Assembly (NCBI GenBank): GCA_964445645.1
Contig: CAYULH010000028.1
Coordinates: 1 to 49,313, forward strand
Reading direction: 5' to 3'
DNA length: 49,313 nucleotides
DNA from: Aureispira sp964445645
Lineage (GTDB): Bacteria > Bacteroidota > Bacteroidia > Chitinophagales > Saprospiraceae
The position numbers were made by a program, and so were the translations under genes. Positions 35,859-45,055 of this stretch are shown here, one piece after another (within the stretch, counting starts at the first letter, position 1; each line of letters opens with the position of its first letter). Under the pieces are notes generated by a model. That model was not told where the DNA came from. It worked only from the letters and a program-made list of their open reading frames with translations, and did not search any database.

Positions 35859-36289
35859 AATCTTGATGTATTTAAGTGCGATTCTTAGTTTAAAATAAAA
35901 GGGGTAGAAAATACACTATAAAATGTCTATACACTTATTTAATGTCAAAAAGTCGTCCATTGTTACCGTTGCGCTACTTTTTTTTTGATTTTTTTTAAAA
36001 AAAGTGTTTTTACCAAAAAAAAGCGTTGGTTGAACGTTTGTATAAAAAGAAATTTTAGTCTTTTGTATTGAACTATTTATTATTAATAACACTCTTGAAC
36101 ACTTATTAGTTCATCCAAATATAAGCCATTTGTGTAAAACTTATGTTAAAAACCCCTTGAGAGGGCATGAATAGCCCTTATATGGCACGAATAGTTGGTA
36201 GGATGGCAAAAAAAAGAACACCCTAAAATAATTTAAGGTGCTCTTTTATTTATTCGCTTGAAGCAAAAATTATTGACAATTCATCAATC
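35859..36289. other. Intergenic region with typA terminator
   Basis: Apart from the typA terminator near its right end, this 431-bp stretch shows only AT-rich DNA with T and A runs (35980-36050). I see no gene or RNA in it. The promoter of the 246-aa gene should be here but no good consensus match was found. Confidence 0.5.
36206..36245 (-). terminator. Rho-independent terminator of typA
   Basis: On the minus strand AAGAGCACCTTAAA and TTTAGGGTGTTCTT (36245-36214) form a 14-bp stem with G-T pairs, followed by a run of T (complement of the A tract at 36208-36215). Confidence 0.8.
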
Positions 36290-38098
36290 TTAGTCTTTTT
36301 TAGCTAATTTTTTGCGCTCGTGTTCTTTGAGGTAAATCTTACGCATTCTTATGTTTTCGGGCGTAACCTCTACGTACTCATCTTCGCCGATATATTCCAT
36401 AGCTTGCTCTAGGGAAAAATCTACTGGAGGAGGGAGTTTTACTTTGTCATCTGCACCAGAAGAACGCATGTTGGTCAATTTTTTGGTTTTGGTAATGTTA
36501 ATCACCAAATCATTCTCACGGCTGTGCTCTCCTACTACTTGGCCTTCGTACACCTCTACACCAGTTGGGATAAAGAATCGACCACGATCTTGCAATTTAT
36601 CCATAGAGTAAGGAATAGACGTTCCATTTTCCATAGCAATAAAAGCTCCCTTATTGCGGCCTTCAATGGCCCCCTTCCAAGGCTCATACTGCAAGAAACG
36701 GTGGGTCATCACTGCTTCACCAGCCGTACCATTTAATACCAGTGTTCTCAAACCAATAATTCCTCTTGAGGGAATATTAAACTCTAGGTGCATCAAATCC
36801 CCCTTAGGCTCCATGATGGTCATATCTCCTTTGCGCTGAGAAACCAGCTCAATGACTTTACCAGAATAATTCTCTGGCACATCAATAGAAAGCAATTCTA
36901 CAGGTTCGTGCTTTTTGCCATCAATTTCTTTGACAATTACACGAGGCTTGCCCACTTGCAATTCGTAGCCCTCTCTACGCATGGTTTCAATCAATACAGA
37001 CAAGTGCATGACACCACGACCGTATACCATATAAGCATCAGGAGAAGCTGTTTCTTCTATTTTTAGCGCTAGGTTCTTTTCTGTTTCTTTGTACAAACGG
37101 TCACGAATGTGGCGTGAAGTAACATATTTACCTTCCTTGCCAAAGAAAGGAGAATCATTGATGGTAAACAACATGCTCATGGTTGGTTCATCAATTTTGA
37201 TAGGCTTCATTCCCTCGGGGTTTTCAGCATCAGCAATCGTATCACCAATATCAAAATTATCAATTCCAGCTACTGTACACAAATCACCACATCTTACTTC
37301 GTCCGTTTCTTTCTTGCCCAAGCCATCAAACACATACAAGGTCTTGACACGAGTTTTGTTGATGCTGCCATCTCTACGAACTAATGAAACAGGTTGGTTT
37401 ACCCGCAAGCTTCCACGTGTTACACGCCCCATTCCCATTCTACCAATGTATTTGGAGTAATCTATATTGGTAATTTGCAATTGTACCGTTCCCTCCACTA
37501 CTTCAGGAGCAGGTACTTCCTCCAATACTACATCCAATAGGTGTGTAATATCTTGTGTAGGATTTTGCCAGTCTGGTCCCATCCATCCCATTTTGGCAGA
37601 ACCATAAACAGTTTTGAATTCCAATTGCTCCTCGGTAGCATCCAAGTTAAACATCAACTCAAACACCTCTTCTTGAACTTCCTCTGGACGGCAGTTGTCT
37701 TTGTCTACTTTATTAACAACGACCACTACTGTTTTGCCCAATGCTAGAGCCTTGGATAATACATAGCGAGTTTGTGGCATTGCCCCTTCAAAAGCATCTA
37801 CCAACAATAATACACCATCTGCCATGTTCAATACACGCTCTACCTCTCCACCAAAATCGGCGTGACCGGGGGTATCAATAATATTAATCTTGGTGCCTTT
37901 GTACTGAACAGAGACGTTCTTAGCCAAAATGGTAATACCACGCTCGCGTTCTTGGTCATTATTGTCCAAAATAAGTTCACCAGTCTCCTCGTGATCTCTA
38001 AAGAGTTGACATTGGTGCAAAATTTTATCTACCAGAGTAGTTTTACCATGATCGACGTGTGCAATGATAGCGATATTACGCAAAGGTTGATTGGACAT
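36290..38098 (-). CDS. typA: Ribosome-associated GTPase TypA/BipA
   Basis: This 602-residue translational GTPase has G1 AHVDHGKTT, G2 region RERGITILAKN, G3 DTPGHADFGGEVERVL, G4 NKVDKDNCRPEEV and G5 YGSAKMGW. EF-G-like domains II, III and V follow, as does the TypA-specific C-terminal domain (GKVIELVSQRKGDM, PSRGIIGLRTLVLNGTAGEA, FIPTGVEVYEGQVVGEHSRENDL, LTNMRSSGADDK). BipA binds the 70S ribosome and assists subunit assembly and stress or cold growth. A TACTTTTG -7-like element lies at 38177-38184 on the minus strand. Confidence 0.98.
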   Translation of the reverse strand: MSNQPLRNIAIIAHVDHGKTTLVDKILHQCQLFRDHEETGELILDNNDQERERGITILAKNVSVQYKGTKINIIDTPGHADFGGEVERVLNMADGVLLLVDAFEGAMPQTRYVLSKALALGKTVVVVVNKVDKDNCRPEEVQEEVFELMFNLDATEEQLEFKTVYGSAKMGWMGPDWQNPTQDITHLLDVVLEEVPAPEVVEGTVQLQITNIDYSKYIGRMGMGRVTRGSLRVNQPVSLVRRDGSINKTRVKTLYVFDGLGKKETDEVRCGDLCTVAGIDNFDIGDTIADAENPEGMKPIKIDEPTMSMLFTINDSPFFGKEGKYVTSRHIRDRLYKETEKNLALKIEETASPDAYMVYGRGVMHLSVLIETMRREGYELQVGKPRVIVKEIDGKKHEPVELLSIDVPENYSGKVIELVSQRKGDMTIMEPKGDLMHLEFNIPSRGIIGLRTLVLNGTAGEAVMTHRFLQYEPWKGAIEGRNKGAFIAMENGTSIPYSMDKLQDRGRFFIPTGVEVYEGQVVGEHSRENDLVINITKTKKLTNMRSSGADDKVKLPPPVDFSLEQAMEYIGEDEYVEVTPENIRMRKIYLKEHERKKLAKKD

Positions 38099-38291
38099 CG
38101 TTTGTTTGTATTGTTTAGAAGTGCCTTACTATAGGCTTCTGAATTAAGAATAGGACTGCTTACTTAAAAAGTGCTGCAAAAGTACGACTTTATATTTGAT
38201 CCTTGGTCGATTTTGAAATAAAATCCACGATTTAGTGCATTTATAACCCATTTTCTAACTGTAATTTAACATTGGGGAAGCTTTGGAAGGT

Positions 38292-39440
38292 CTATTTTTG
38301 GGCACGAAACAGCATCCAGATAGAAATAAAGGCAAAGACAATATTGGGCACCCACACGCCTAGAATGGGCGATAAGCCCCCTTTGATGGAAAATGTAGTG
38401 GCAAATTTGGTCATAAAAATATACACAGCCGATAAGCCTACCCCAATGACCAAGTTCCAAGCCATTCCCCCTCTCCGCTTGCGCGATGCCACTGCAAAAC
38501 CAATTAATGTGAGAATATAAATAGAAAAAGGATCGGCACTGCGCCTATAACGTTCTACCTCAAACACCATCATGCCACCTGTGCCCTTGGCTTTTTGTTT
38601 TTCGATGTATTGGATCAATCTATCAGTAGTCATATTGTCCTTGTCATTGTCTCGCTTGATCAAATCATCAATATACAAGCCTATGGTGGTATCTATGGTA
38701 AATTGCGGAGGCAGGTGCTCGGTTGTATACAGCAAAGTAGCAGGATGCGTAGCTGTTGTAATAGAATCCGTAGGCTTGCGTTCTACTCGTTTTTTGTGGG
38801 TGCGTATTCTAATGCCCGACAAACGCCATTTATTGGGGGGGGCTAATAGACGTACTGTATTGGCCGTTAGCACATAGGTGCGATGCAGGCGGGAGCTATC
38901 ATGCTTGATCCAAGCAAACTGGCTGCCCGAACTATCGTAACGATTGAATCCTTGCAAATAAAACTCCTCGTAAGGGCTGGCGGCTGCATGAAAATTGCCC
39001 GAGTTGCCTACATAATTATGTTTGTAAATATAGGTGTTCTCAAACAAGGTTCTAGAGGCATTGGAGCGGGGTATAACATAGTGATTGCCATAATAATGGA
39101 TGCCTGCAATAATGGTGGCTCCCATCAAGTAAGGCCATAAAATTCGGTAATAATTGACCCCATTGCCCAACATGGCTACAAATTCGGTATTACTGGCCAA
39201 ACGTGCTGTAAAAAAAACAACAGCAATAAGGTTGTACAAGGGAAAAATTAACCCATTGATAAACGGAACAAAATTCATGTAGTACTCCAATACCTGCACA
39301 AAGGTTGGGCCGCCTTCTTCCAAAAAATCATTGACCTTCTCTGCCCCATCTATTACTACAGACAACATAGACGACAGCAGTACAATAAAGAAAAAACTAC
39401 TCAAGTAGCGTTTCAACAGATATTTATCAATGGTCTTCAA
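38292..39440 (-). CDS. LptF/LptG family permease (YjgP/YjgQ)
   Basis: This 382-residue membrane protein has three N-terminal transmembrane helices (SSFFFIVLLSSMLSVVI, PFINGLIFPLYNLIAVVFF, YLMGATIIAGIHYYG), a periplasmic beta-jellyroll and three C-terminal helices. KTIDKYLLKRYLSSFF at the start is standard for the family. The start must be TTG at 39440: a stop lies three codons upstream and no ATG is near. LptFG moves lipopolysaccharide from the inner membrane with LptB. It follows tsaB by 42 bp in one operon. An eight-G run (38835-38842) encodes Ala-Pro-Pro. Confidence 0.92.
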   Translation of the reverse strand: MKTIDKYLLKRYLSSFFFIVLLSSMLSVVIDGAEKVNDFLEEGGPTFVQVLEYYMNFVPFINGLIFPLYNLIAVVFFTARLASNTEFVAMLGNGVNYYRILWPYLMGATIIAGIHYYGNHYVIPRSNASRTLFENTYIYKHNYVGNSGNFHAAASPYEEFYLQGFNRYDSSGSQFAWIKHDSSRLHRTYVLTANTVRLLAPPNKWRLSGIRIRTHKKRVERKPTDSITTATHPATLLYTTEHLPPQFTIDTTIGLYIDDLIKRDNDKDNMTTDRLIQYIEKQKAKGTGGMMVFEVERYRRSADPFSIYILTLIGFAVASRKRRGGMAWNLVIGVGLSAVYIFMTKFATTFSIKGGLSPILGVWVPNIVFAFISIWMLFRAQK

Positions 39441-39482
39441 ATCAATTCAATTATAAACAATCAAAACTACAAGACGAATAAA

Positions 39483-40193
39483 CTAAAGCTTTGGTTTGGC
39501 TCGTGTAATATGTGGTTTTTTGAGGTAGAAAGGCTCAAAATAAGCCACTGATTGCAAAGCTGAAGCCTCCCAAGCAGTTTGAGCCAAGCTGCCCATGTAC
39601 TTGGCAGACGGCTGCAACACCCCACTCCATTGCAAGTGTTGGGGCAAACCCGCTCCAAACAAACTGCGAAACTTAGCAGCAGCATCTCCCCCAACAATCC
39701 AAGCATCCAGTTGATGCTCTTGTAATAAAGCATCAAAACTATTGGTAGACAAAGTAGCAAAATAAGGTTCTACCAATGCTTGCAAATTAGCATCATATAC
39801 CCCTACATAAGCATCCATGCGCCTAGCATCCATCAAACTCAGATAACCAACCTTGGCATGGCCTTTGGTTTGGTTTTGCGCCCCCCAAGCCAGCGCTTGT
39901 AAACTATCTACTGCCAATAATGGCTTGTTGAGGGCATAACACAAACCTTTGGCGGTTGAAAGCCCTATTCGGAGTCCTGTATAAGAACCCGGCCCTTGAC
40001 TGATAGCAATAGCGGTCAGGGCGGTTAGCTCCAATTGAGCGGTTGCCATTACCTCTTGTACAAACAAGGTAATATGTTGGGCATGTCCATTGGCTTGGTC
40101 ATCTTGACGTACAATCCAAGGTTGTCCATCTCGAATGAGTGCAACAGAACAATTTTGCGTGGTTGTTTCTATGGCAAGTATGTAGGTAGACAA
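39483..40193 (-). CDS. tsaB: tRNA threonylcarbamoyladenosine biosynthesis protein TsaB
   Basis: The start at TTG 40193 gives STYILAIETTTQNCSVALI, which fits the normal N-terminus; no in-frame ATG exists, and an upstream TTG at 40241 would add 16 odd residues. Family blocks are QDDQANGHAQHITLFVQEVM, AIAISQGPGSYTGLRIGLSTAKGLCYAL, LLAVDSLQALAWGA and LMDARRMDAYVGVYD. TsaB is the inactive-ASKHA partner of TsaD in making the t6A37 tRNA modification. The length of 236 residues is normal. It is followed by the lptF/G gene. Confidence 0.95.
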   Translation of the reverse strand: MSTYILAIETTTQNCSVALIRDGQPWIVRQDDQANGHAQHITLFVQEVMATAQLELTALTAIAISQGPGSYTGLRIGLSTAKGLCYALNKPLLAVDSLQALAWGAQNQTKGHAKVGYLSLMDARRMDAYVGVYDANLQALVEPYFATLSTNSFDALLQEHQLDAWIVGGDAAAKFRSLFGAGLPQHLQWSGVLQPSAKYMGSLAQTAWEASALQSVAYFEPFYLKKPHITRAKPKL

Positions 40194-40503
40194 AACAATA
40201 AGGTGTTTTTTGTCATTAAAGTGGTTTAAAAATGGAGTCAAATATACAAGGAACTAATCGAAAAGCTGTTTTCTATTCCAAAAAATAAAACTAAACTAAA
40301 AGCTCGTATAACTTTGATAGCTATACACCTTCCCGCCCTATCAATATTACTTATTGCTGTTTTTCAATCTAAAATGTTGTATCTTTGCTGCATTCGTGAT
40401 TTTTGGAATCAACTATTTAATTTTTGGAATGATTCTAGGGAATACTGCTTGTTGATAAGTCCTTTAAACCTAAACACTTCTATAACTTATAATCCTTTCA
40501 ATT
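40194..40503. other. Divergent intergenic region, tsaB / LRR gene
   Basis: No gene is seen in these 310 bp. It contains a plus-strand promoter element at 40380-40387, then a leader of about 110 nt with a short direct repeat, ATTTTTGGAAT, near 40399 and 40420. The leader could fold weakly (GAATCA with TGATTC) but shows no known riboswitch. Confidence 0.5.
40380..40387 (+). promoter_or_regulatory. Putative -7 element of the LRR operon
   Basis: TATCTTTG is a perfect TAnnTTTG match. CTG lies at the 20-bp distance and TTG at 23 bp, so the upstream element is only approximate. Confidence 0.45.
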
Positions 40504-42276
40504 ATGTCCCGTTTTTTATTGTTACTCTTTTTTTGTAATAGTTTATTGCTCAATGCCCAAAAAGATGTCACCTATACTGAATTTTCTGATAGTATGGATG
40601 TTAGTATGGTATACCATGTTGATTTGAGTAATCAAGGATTGACAGAACTGCCTGCCAAATTATTAGAATGCTCTAATGTAACTCAATTAAATCTATCGAA
40701 CAATGAACTAAGTGTACTCCCAGACGAATTGGGCAAATTGGCTAATTTAGAAACATTAGTTTTGGATGATAACCACTTGGAGAGCTTGCCCAAAACCTTC
40801 AAGGATCTCAAAAAATTGACAGTACTGTCTATGAATAATGCCTTGTGGACCAACAATCCGAATGCTGTTATCAATGATTTGATTAAGAATAGCAAGCTTA
40901 CTTCTTTGTACTTGCGTAATAATGAGCTAACCGCACTTCCCAATAGCATCAAAAATTGGAAAATGCTCAAAACCTTGGATGTGGGCAATAATGACCTCCA
41001 ATCACTCCCCAATAACACCAGCAAACTGCCTGCCTTACGTTCGATTAGTCTCAACAACAACCCCAATTTGGACTTTGAGGATGCTTGTGAAAAGTTGGCC
41101 GCTCTAAAAACACTGCAAAAAGTAAATATTGCTTACAACAATTTGGCTAAAGTACCCAAGCCTTTGATGGATTGTCGTTATTTGCAATCGTTGGATTTAT
41201 CGCACAACAACTTGGAAGAGTTGCCCGAACGTATGACCCAGCTCATTCGCCTTAGAACCTTAAACACTAGTTATAATAAAATTACTTCCCTATCCGAAGC
41301 ATTTTCTTTATTAGAAAACTTAAATAACTGGAATCTAAATCACAACCAACTCAGCAGCCTGCCTACAGGTATGGGCATGATGATAGAATTGACCACCTTG
41401 TCCATCAATAGCAATCAAATCACAGAATTGCCCAACAATATCCGAAAATTATCCAATCTCCAAACCTTTGATATTGGTAATAATCCCATCCAAAAAATAA
41501 ACTTTGATATTACTAACTTTAAGAATCTAAAAACGATTAACCTAGAAGGACTCAACTTATCTGTGGTAACAGCAGAATGGCTCGGCAGTTGGAAAGAATT
41601 GACTACTCTAAATTTGGCCAATAACCCCGAATTGGATTGGGCAACGCTCCTCCCTGCTCTTGCCCAGCAAACGGCTTTAAAACATTTAAATCTGGCTGGT
41701 AATAATCTAACACAGCTCCCCGAAGCACTAAAAGATTGTTCTTTTTTGATGGAATTGAATTTGTCTGGAAACAAAGCATTGAATACCCCCGAAACATGGG
41801 CTTTGTTGCCTCAATTGCCTCAATTAAATCGCTTGTATTTGCAAGACATGGATATGAAAGAAATCCCCGAAACCTTGGCCGAATGCAAAGGATTAACCTA
41901 CTTGGATTGTTCTAAGAATCCTGTGAGCCAGATTCCAGATACGTTAGCCACATTGCCCTACTTACAAACCTTGCACCTTTCGGAAACGGACATCAGCACT
42001 GTTCCGAGCAGCATGGGCAGCTATCCCTCTTTGCGCTTCTTGCACTTGGCCAACTGCCAAAATATTCAAACCAAATTATTGCTAGAGCATCTAAAAGATG
42101 TCTCCCTACATATCTTGGATTTGCAAGAAAGCACGCTAGAGGCTTTTCCTGAAGCGTGGACAGCCATTGCCGCCAATAAAATCATCCTCACAGGCTCCAA
42201 TTTGGAGGCAGATGTTTTATCAGCCCTAGAAGAAGGCTTATTGTACACCACTATTGTATCCGAAGAACAGGAATAA
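40504..42276 (+). CDS. Secreted leucine-rich-repeat protein
   Basis: This 590-residue protein starts at ATG with a signal peptide (MSRFLLLLFFCNSLLLNAQ). About 20 LRR units of 23 residues fill the rest, with the plain bacterial pattern L-x-x-L-x-L-x-x-N-x-L-x-x-L-P (VTQLNLSNNELSVLPDEL, LETLVLDDNHLESLP, LQSLDLSHNNLEELPERM). No T9SS tail or lipobox is present, so it is probably periplasmic or released. It binds an unknown protein. Its stop overlaps the start of the CWC gene (TAATG), so the two are translated together. Confidence 0.9.
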   Translation: MSRFLLLLFFCNSLLLNAQKDVTYTEFSDSMDVSMVYHVDLSNQGLTELPAKLLECSNVTQLNLSNNELSVLPDELGKLANLETLVLDDNHLESLPKTFKDLKKLTVLSMNNALWTNNPNAVINDLIKNSKLTSLYLRNNELTALPNSIKNWKMLKTLDVGNNDLQSLPNNTSKLPALRSISLNNNPNLDFEDACEKLAALKTLQKVNIAYNNLAKVPKPLMDCRYLQSLDLSHNNLEELPERMTQLIRLRTLNTSYNKITSLSEAFSLLENLNNWNLNHNQLSSLPTGMGMMIELTTLSINSNQITELPNNIRKLSNLQTFDIGNNPIQKINFDITNFKNLKTINLEGLNLSVVTAEWLGSWKELTTLNLANNPELDWATLLPALAQQTALKHLNLAGNNLTQLPEALKDCSFLMELNLSGNKALNTPETWALLPQLPQLNRLYLQDMDMKEIPETLAECKGLTYLDCSKNPVSQIPDTLATLPYLQTLHLSETDISTVPSSMGSYPSLRFLHLANCQNIQTKLLLEHLKDVSLHILDLQESTLEAFPEAWTAIAANKIILTGSNLEADVLSALEEGLLYTTIVSEEQE

Positions 42277-42497
42277 TGAAACGCAAATGTGAACGCTGCC
42301 AAGCTGCTTTTGAATGCCAGCCCAATGCCATAGAACAATGCCAGTGTAGCCAGTGGGTCTTGCCCCCAGCTACCCGCACCCTGATTGCCCAGCAATATCA
42401 GGATTGTTTGTGTGTTTCTTGTTTGCAAGAATTGGGTGCTGTGGCAAAAAAGGGTAGCTTGGCGGCTGTTCCTAAACCTCCTCAACTATTGGATTGA
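42276..42497 (+). CDS. Cysteine-rich CWC family protein
   Basis: This 73-residue protein begins MKRKCERCQAAFECQP and continues with QCQCSQWVLP and DCLCVSCLQELG. This arrangement of paired cysteines, with C-x2-C and C-x-C-x-x-W, is that of the small CWC family, thought to bind a metal. The ATG overlaps the preceding stop. The function is unknown. Confidence 0.85.
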   Translation: MKRKCERCQAAFECQPNAIEQCQCSQWVLPPATRTLIAQQYQDCLCVSCLQELGAVAKKGSLAAVPKPPQLLD

Positions 42498-42549
42498 TTG
42501 GACTGTTGTAAACTAATAACCTTTATCCTTTAAATTTTGATATGCTACT

Positions 42550-42951
42550 ATGACTGTTCAAGAAAAAATTGCCCGTTCAGAAACTCGTATTTTCAAAGCG
42601 GTGCTCCCCAATACTACCAATCATTACAATACCTTGTTTGGGGGAACCGCCCTGCAAATGATGGATGAGGTGGCCTTTATTTGTGCCACCCGTTTTGCAC
42701 GCAAAAGAATGGTGACGGTCACTTCGGATCAAATCCATTTTAAGCAGGCGATTCCAGCAGGCACCTTGATAGAATTGGTGGCCAAAGTGGTGTATGTGGG
42801 CAATACTAGTGTGAAGGTTCAGGTAGAGATTTACTTGGAAGAGATGTATGAGGAAAGTCGTAAAAAAGCCATTACAGGCATGTTTACTTTTGTTGCCATT
42901 GATGAGCAACGCCGACCTACGCAGGTGGTGGAGACGTTTGTGAAGGAGTAG
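42550..42951 (+). CDS. Hotdog-fold acyl-CoA thioesterase (YciA/ACOT type)
   Basis: This 133-residue single hotdog domain has VLPNTTNHYNTLFGGTALQMMDEVAFICATRFA, where N/D and the GG...MDE helix form the active site. VTVTSDQIHFKQAIPAGTLIELVAKVVYVGNTSVKVQVEIY follows. It hydrolyses acyl-CoA to free acid and CoA. Length is normal for YciA-like enzymes. It is 52 bp after the CWC gene and in the same direction, so possibly the third gene of that operon. Confidence 0.93.
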   Translation: MTVQEKIARSETRIFKAVLPNTTNHYNTLFGGTALQMMDEVAFICATRFARKRMVTVTSDQIHFKQAIPAGTLIELVAKVVYVGNTSVKVQVEIYLEEMYEESRKKAITGMFTFVAIDEQRRPTQVVETFVKE

Positions 42952-42996
42952 ATGTATAGAAGAATTTAGGCTATAGTCGGTTATCAACTCCGCCTA

Positions 42997-43679
42997 TTAA
43001 GTTGCAACAGATGTTTTTGGGCGAATGTAATTAAGGCTATTTTTTAGTTTTGAACATTCCATTTCTATAGTTGGGAACACAAAAGAATAAGTTGTATTGC
43101 CATTATCATGCACTCGCTTTTCAAACCTATCTTTAAAATATACTATTATTTCATCCAATGCTTTTAGGGATTAGACAACAATTCAGATAAGTTTAATACA
43201 TCAAAATTCTTTGGAATCTCTATTTCATCAGACTCTTCCACCACCATTAGATTAAAATAATATCCTAAGCCATAAATTTTAGTATTAAGGTTTGCAGTTG
43301 TTAGCATAATATCACGTTCAGCTAATTCAGCATCATCTTTTATCTCTGCCCAAACATCAACATCTAAATTATCATTAGCTCTTACTGCCAGCTTAAGGAC
43401 ATCGGTAATAGAATCTAACTTTGTCAAGGCATATATATACGAATTCACTAGCAATGATAACACACGTGTATCTAATTGCGTTTTATTGTAAACCATAAAA
43501 TTAATCCCCCAAAGCTTATCCGTTTTAGCTTGATGCAGCTTTTCCCAAAACTCAAACTTAGACTCTGATAATGTCCCCTCCATCATACGGAATCTATCCT
43601 TATCAATTTCCCCCATAAATTCTTCTAATGAGTTAAGAATACTCTGTATTTTGGAATCTTGGTCTATATGTGTGTTCAT
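42997..43679 (-). pseudogene. Hypothetical gene apparently split by a one-base frameshift
   Basis: The first frame (43679 to stop at 43164) encodes 171 residues starting MNTHIDQDSKIQSIL and ending LNLSELLSNP. At the CCCTAA stop the next frame is immediately protein-like. It runs CTA AAA GCA to a stop at 42997, encoding LKALDEIIVYFKDRF and ending YIRPKTSVAT (56 residues), with no ATG at its start and a stop just upstream. One extra C in the CCC run would join both into a protein of about 228 residues. I do not recognise the family; it is acidic and soluble. It could be a real mutation, a sequencing error or recoding. The 171-aa frame alone may also be functional. Confidence 0.7.
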
Positions 43680-43903
43680 CCTTTCTAAATTTTATCCAAC
43701 TTTTTGTACAATTTTTACCTTTTGGGTGTAAAAATGTGTAAAAAAAATTCGCATGTTTAGCGCAAGTCTATTATACTAAATATAATGAAAACTATGGTAA
43801 AATCGTTGGTTTCAAAACAAAATTTAACAATGCTATTAGATATTTTAACGCCTTTCTTCATGAAGAATTTACCAAACAAAAAATCTTCCCTATTATTTCC
43901 CAT

Positions 43904-44686
43904 TTACACCTCCATTTCCAACAAACAAGGGCAATGATCAGAATGCACGGCATCATTGAGCAATTCGGCTCGAACAATACGTGCCTGTAGCCCAGCACTC
44001 ACCGCGTGGTAATCCAAACGCCAGCCCTTGTTGCGGGCACGAGAAGCCGCCCGATAACTCCACCAGCTAAATTTTTGCGCTTCGGGGTGTTGAGCACGAA
44101 AGGCATCTACAAAATTTCCGTCTTTGAACCACTCGCTCATCCAAGCCCGTTCTTCGGGCAAGAAGCCCGATGTTTTTTTGTTGGCCTTGGGATTGTGCAA
44201 ATCTATTTCGTTGTGTGCAATATTGTAATCGCCTTGCAGAATAATGTTAGGGCGTTCTTGGCGCAAAGCCTGTACATGGCTATCAATGGCCTCCAAAAAA
44301 TCATACTTCACGGCTTGGCGCTCGTCACCACTGGTTCCTGAAGGAAAATAGCAATTGAGCAAGGTCAAGTCTCCAAAATCGGCTCTAATCACACGCCCTT
44401 CTGCATCAAAACGCTCCACGCCCATGCCCTCCACTACCAAATCGGGCTTTACCTTAGAAAAAATAGCCACACCACTGTAGCCTTTCTTAATTGCCGAATG
44501 CCAGTATTGGTAAGTATAGCCCAAATCTGCCAGAGCCGTCAAATCCACTTGTTCTGGATGTGCTTTGGTCTCTTGCACGCCAATTACATCAAAATTATTA
44601 TCACTTACCCATTGAACAAAATCTTTCTTGAGGGCAGCGCGTATTCCATTAACATTATAAGAAACAAAATTGAGTGTAGTGGCCAT
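43904..44686 (-). CDS. xth: Exodeoxyribonuclease III (AP endonuclease)
   Basis: The start at ATG 44686 (MATTLNFVSYNVNGIRAALKK) gives 260 residues; the upstream in-frame ATG adds a non-family extension. EEP-superfamily catalytic blocks are NVNGIRAA, GVQETKAHPEQ (metal-binding Glu), GYSGVAIFSK, NIILQGDYNIAH (Asp and Asn), WSYRAASRARNKGWRLDY and HSDHCPCLLE (final Asp-His). It cuts DNA at abasic sites and degrades 3' ends in base-excision repair. It is the ExoIII/ExoA branch. The gene is monocistronic. Confidence 0.96.
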   Translation of the reverse strand: MATTLNFVSYNVNGIRAALKKDFVQWVSDNNFDVIGVQETKAHPEQVDLTALADLGYTYQYWHSAIKKGYSGVAIFSKVKPDLVVEGMGVERFDAEGRVIRADFGDLTLLNCYFPSGTSGDERQAVKYDFLEAIDSHVQALRQERPNIILQGDYNIAHNEIDLHNPKANKKTSGFLPEERAWMSEWFKDGNFVDAFRAQHPEAQKFSWWSYRAASRARNKGWRLDYHAVSAGLQARIVRAELLNDAVHSDHCPCLLEMEV

Positions 44687-45055
44687 ATACTTAAATCTAT
44701 CTGATGGATTATTTTGGTGTTTTTGTTGGAACAAAAACAAATTAGCAATTGATAATCAAATTTATACACCTGTTTTTATTGTTTATAATTAATCGAATAA
44801 ACAATATATAAATGTGCTATTATCAAAAAGATGCCTCAAAATAAGTAATCCATCAAACAAATGAGAAGCTTTGAGGTTTCTGTAAGGTACTTTTTGTGCT
44901 GTGAGGAGGATTTTGTCTTTTTTTTTACAAAAGAATTGGCATTTATAGTACCTTGTGCGTCCAAATAATTTTAACTAGATTATTCAACTATATTTATAAA
45001 CCTCTACAGAATTCCCACACTCAAAGCCATTTTTCACCTTTAAGATTAATCACTC
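44687..45055. other. Divergent intergenic region xth / hydrolase
   Basis: This 369-bp AT-rich region has no visible gene. A TAAATTTG motif on the minus strand (44757-44764) is a possible -7 element for xth. A T run at 44920-44929 and scattered short repeats do not form a recognisable structure. Confidence 0.45.

Noticed and set aside
43854..43867. Perfect 14-bp palindrome TTCTTCATGAAGAA downstream of xth
   Set aside because: It has no loop and no following T run, so it is not a convincing terminator; it could be chance in AT-rich DNA.
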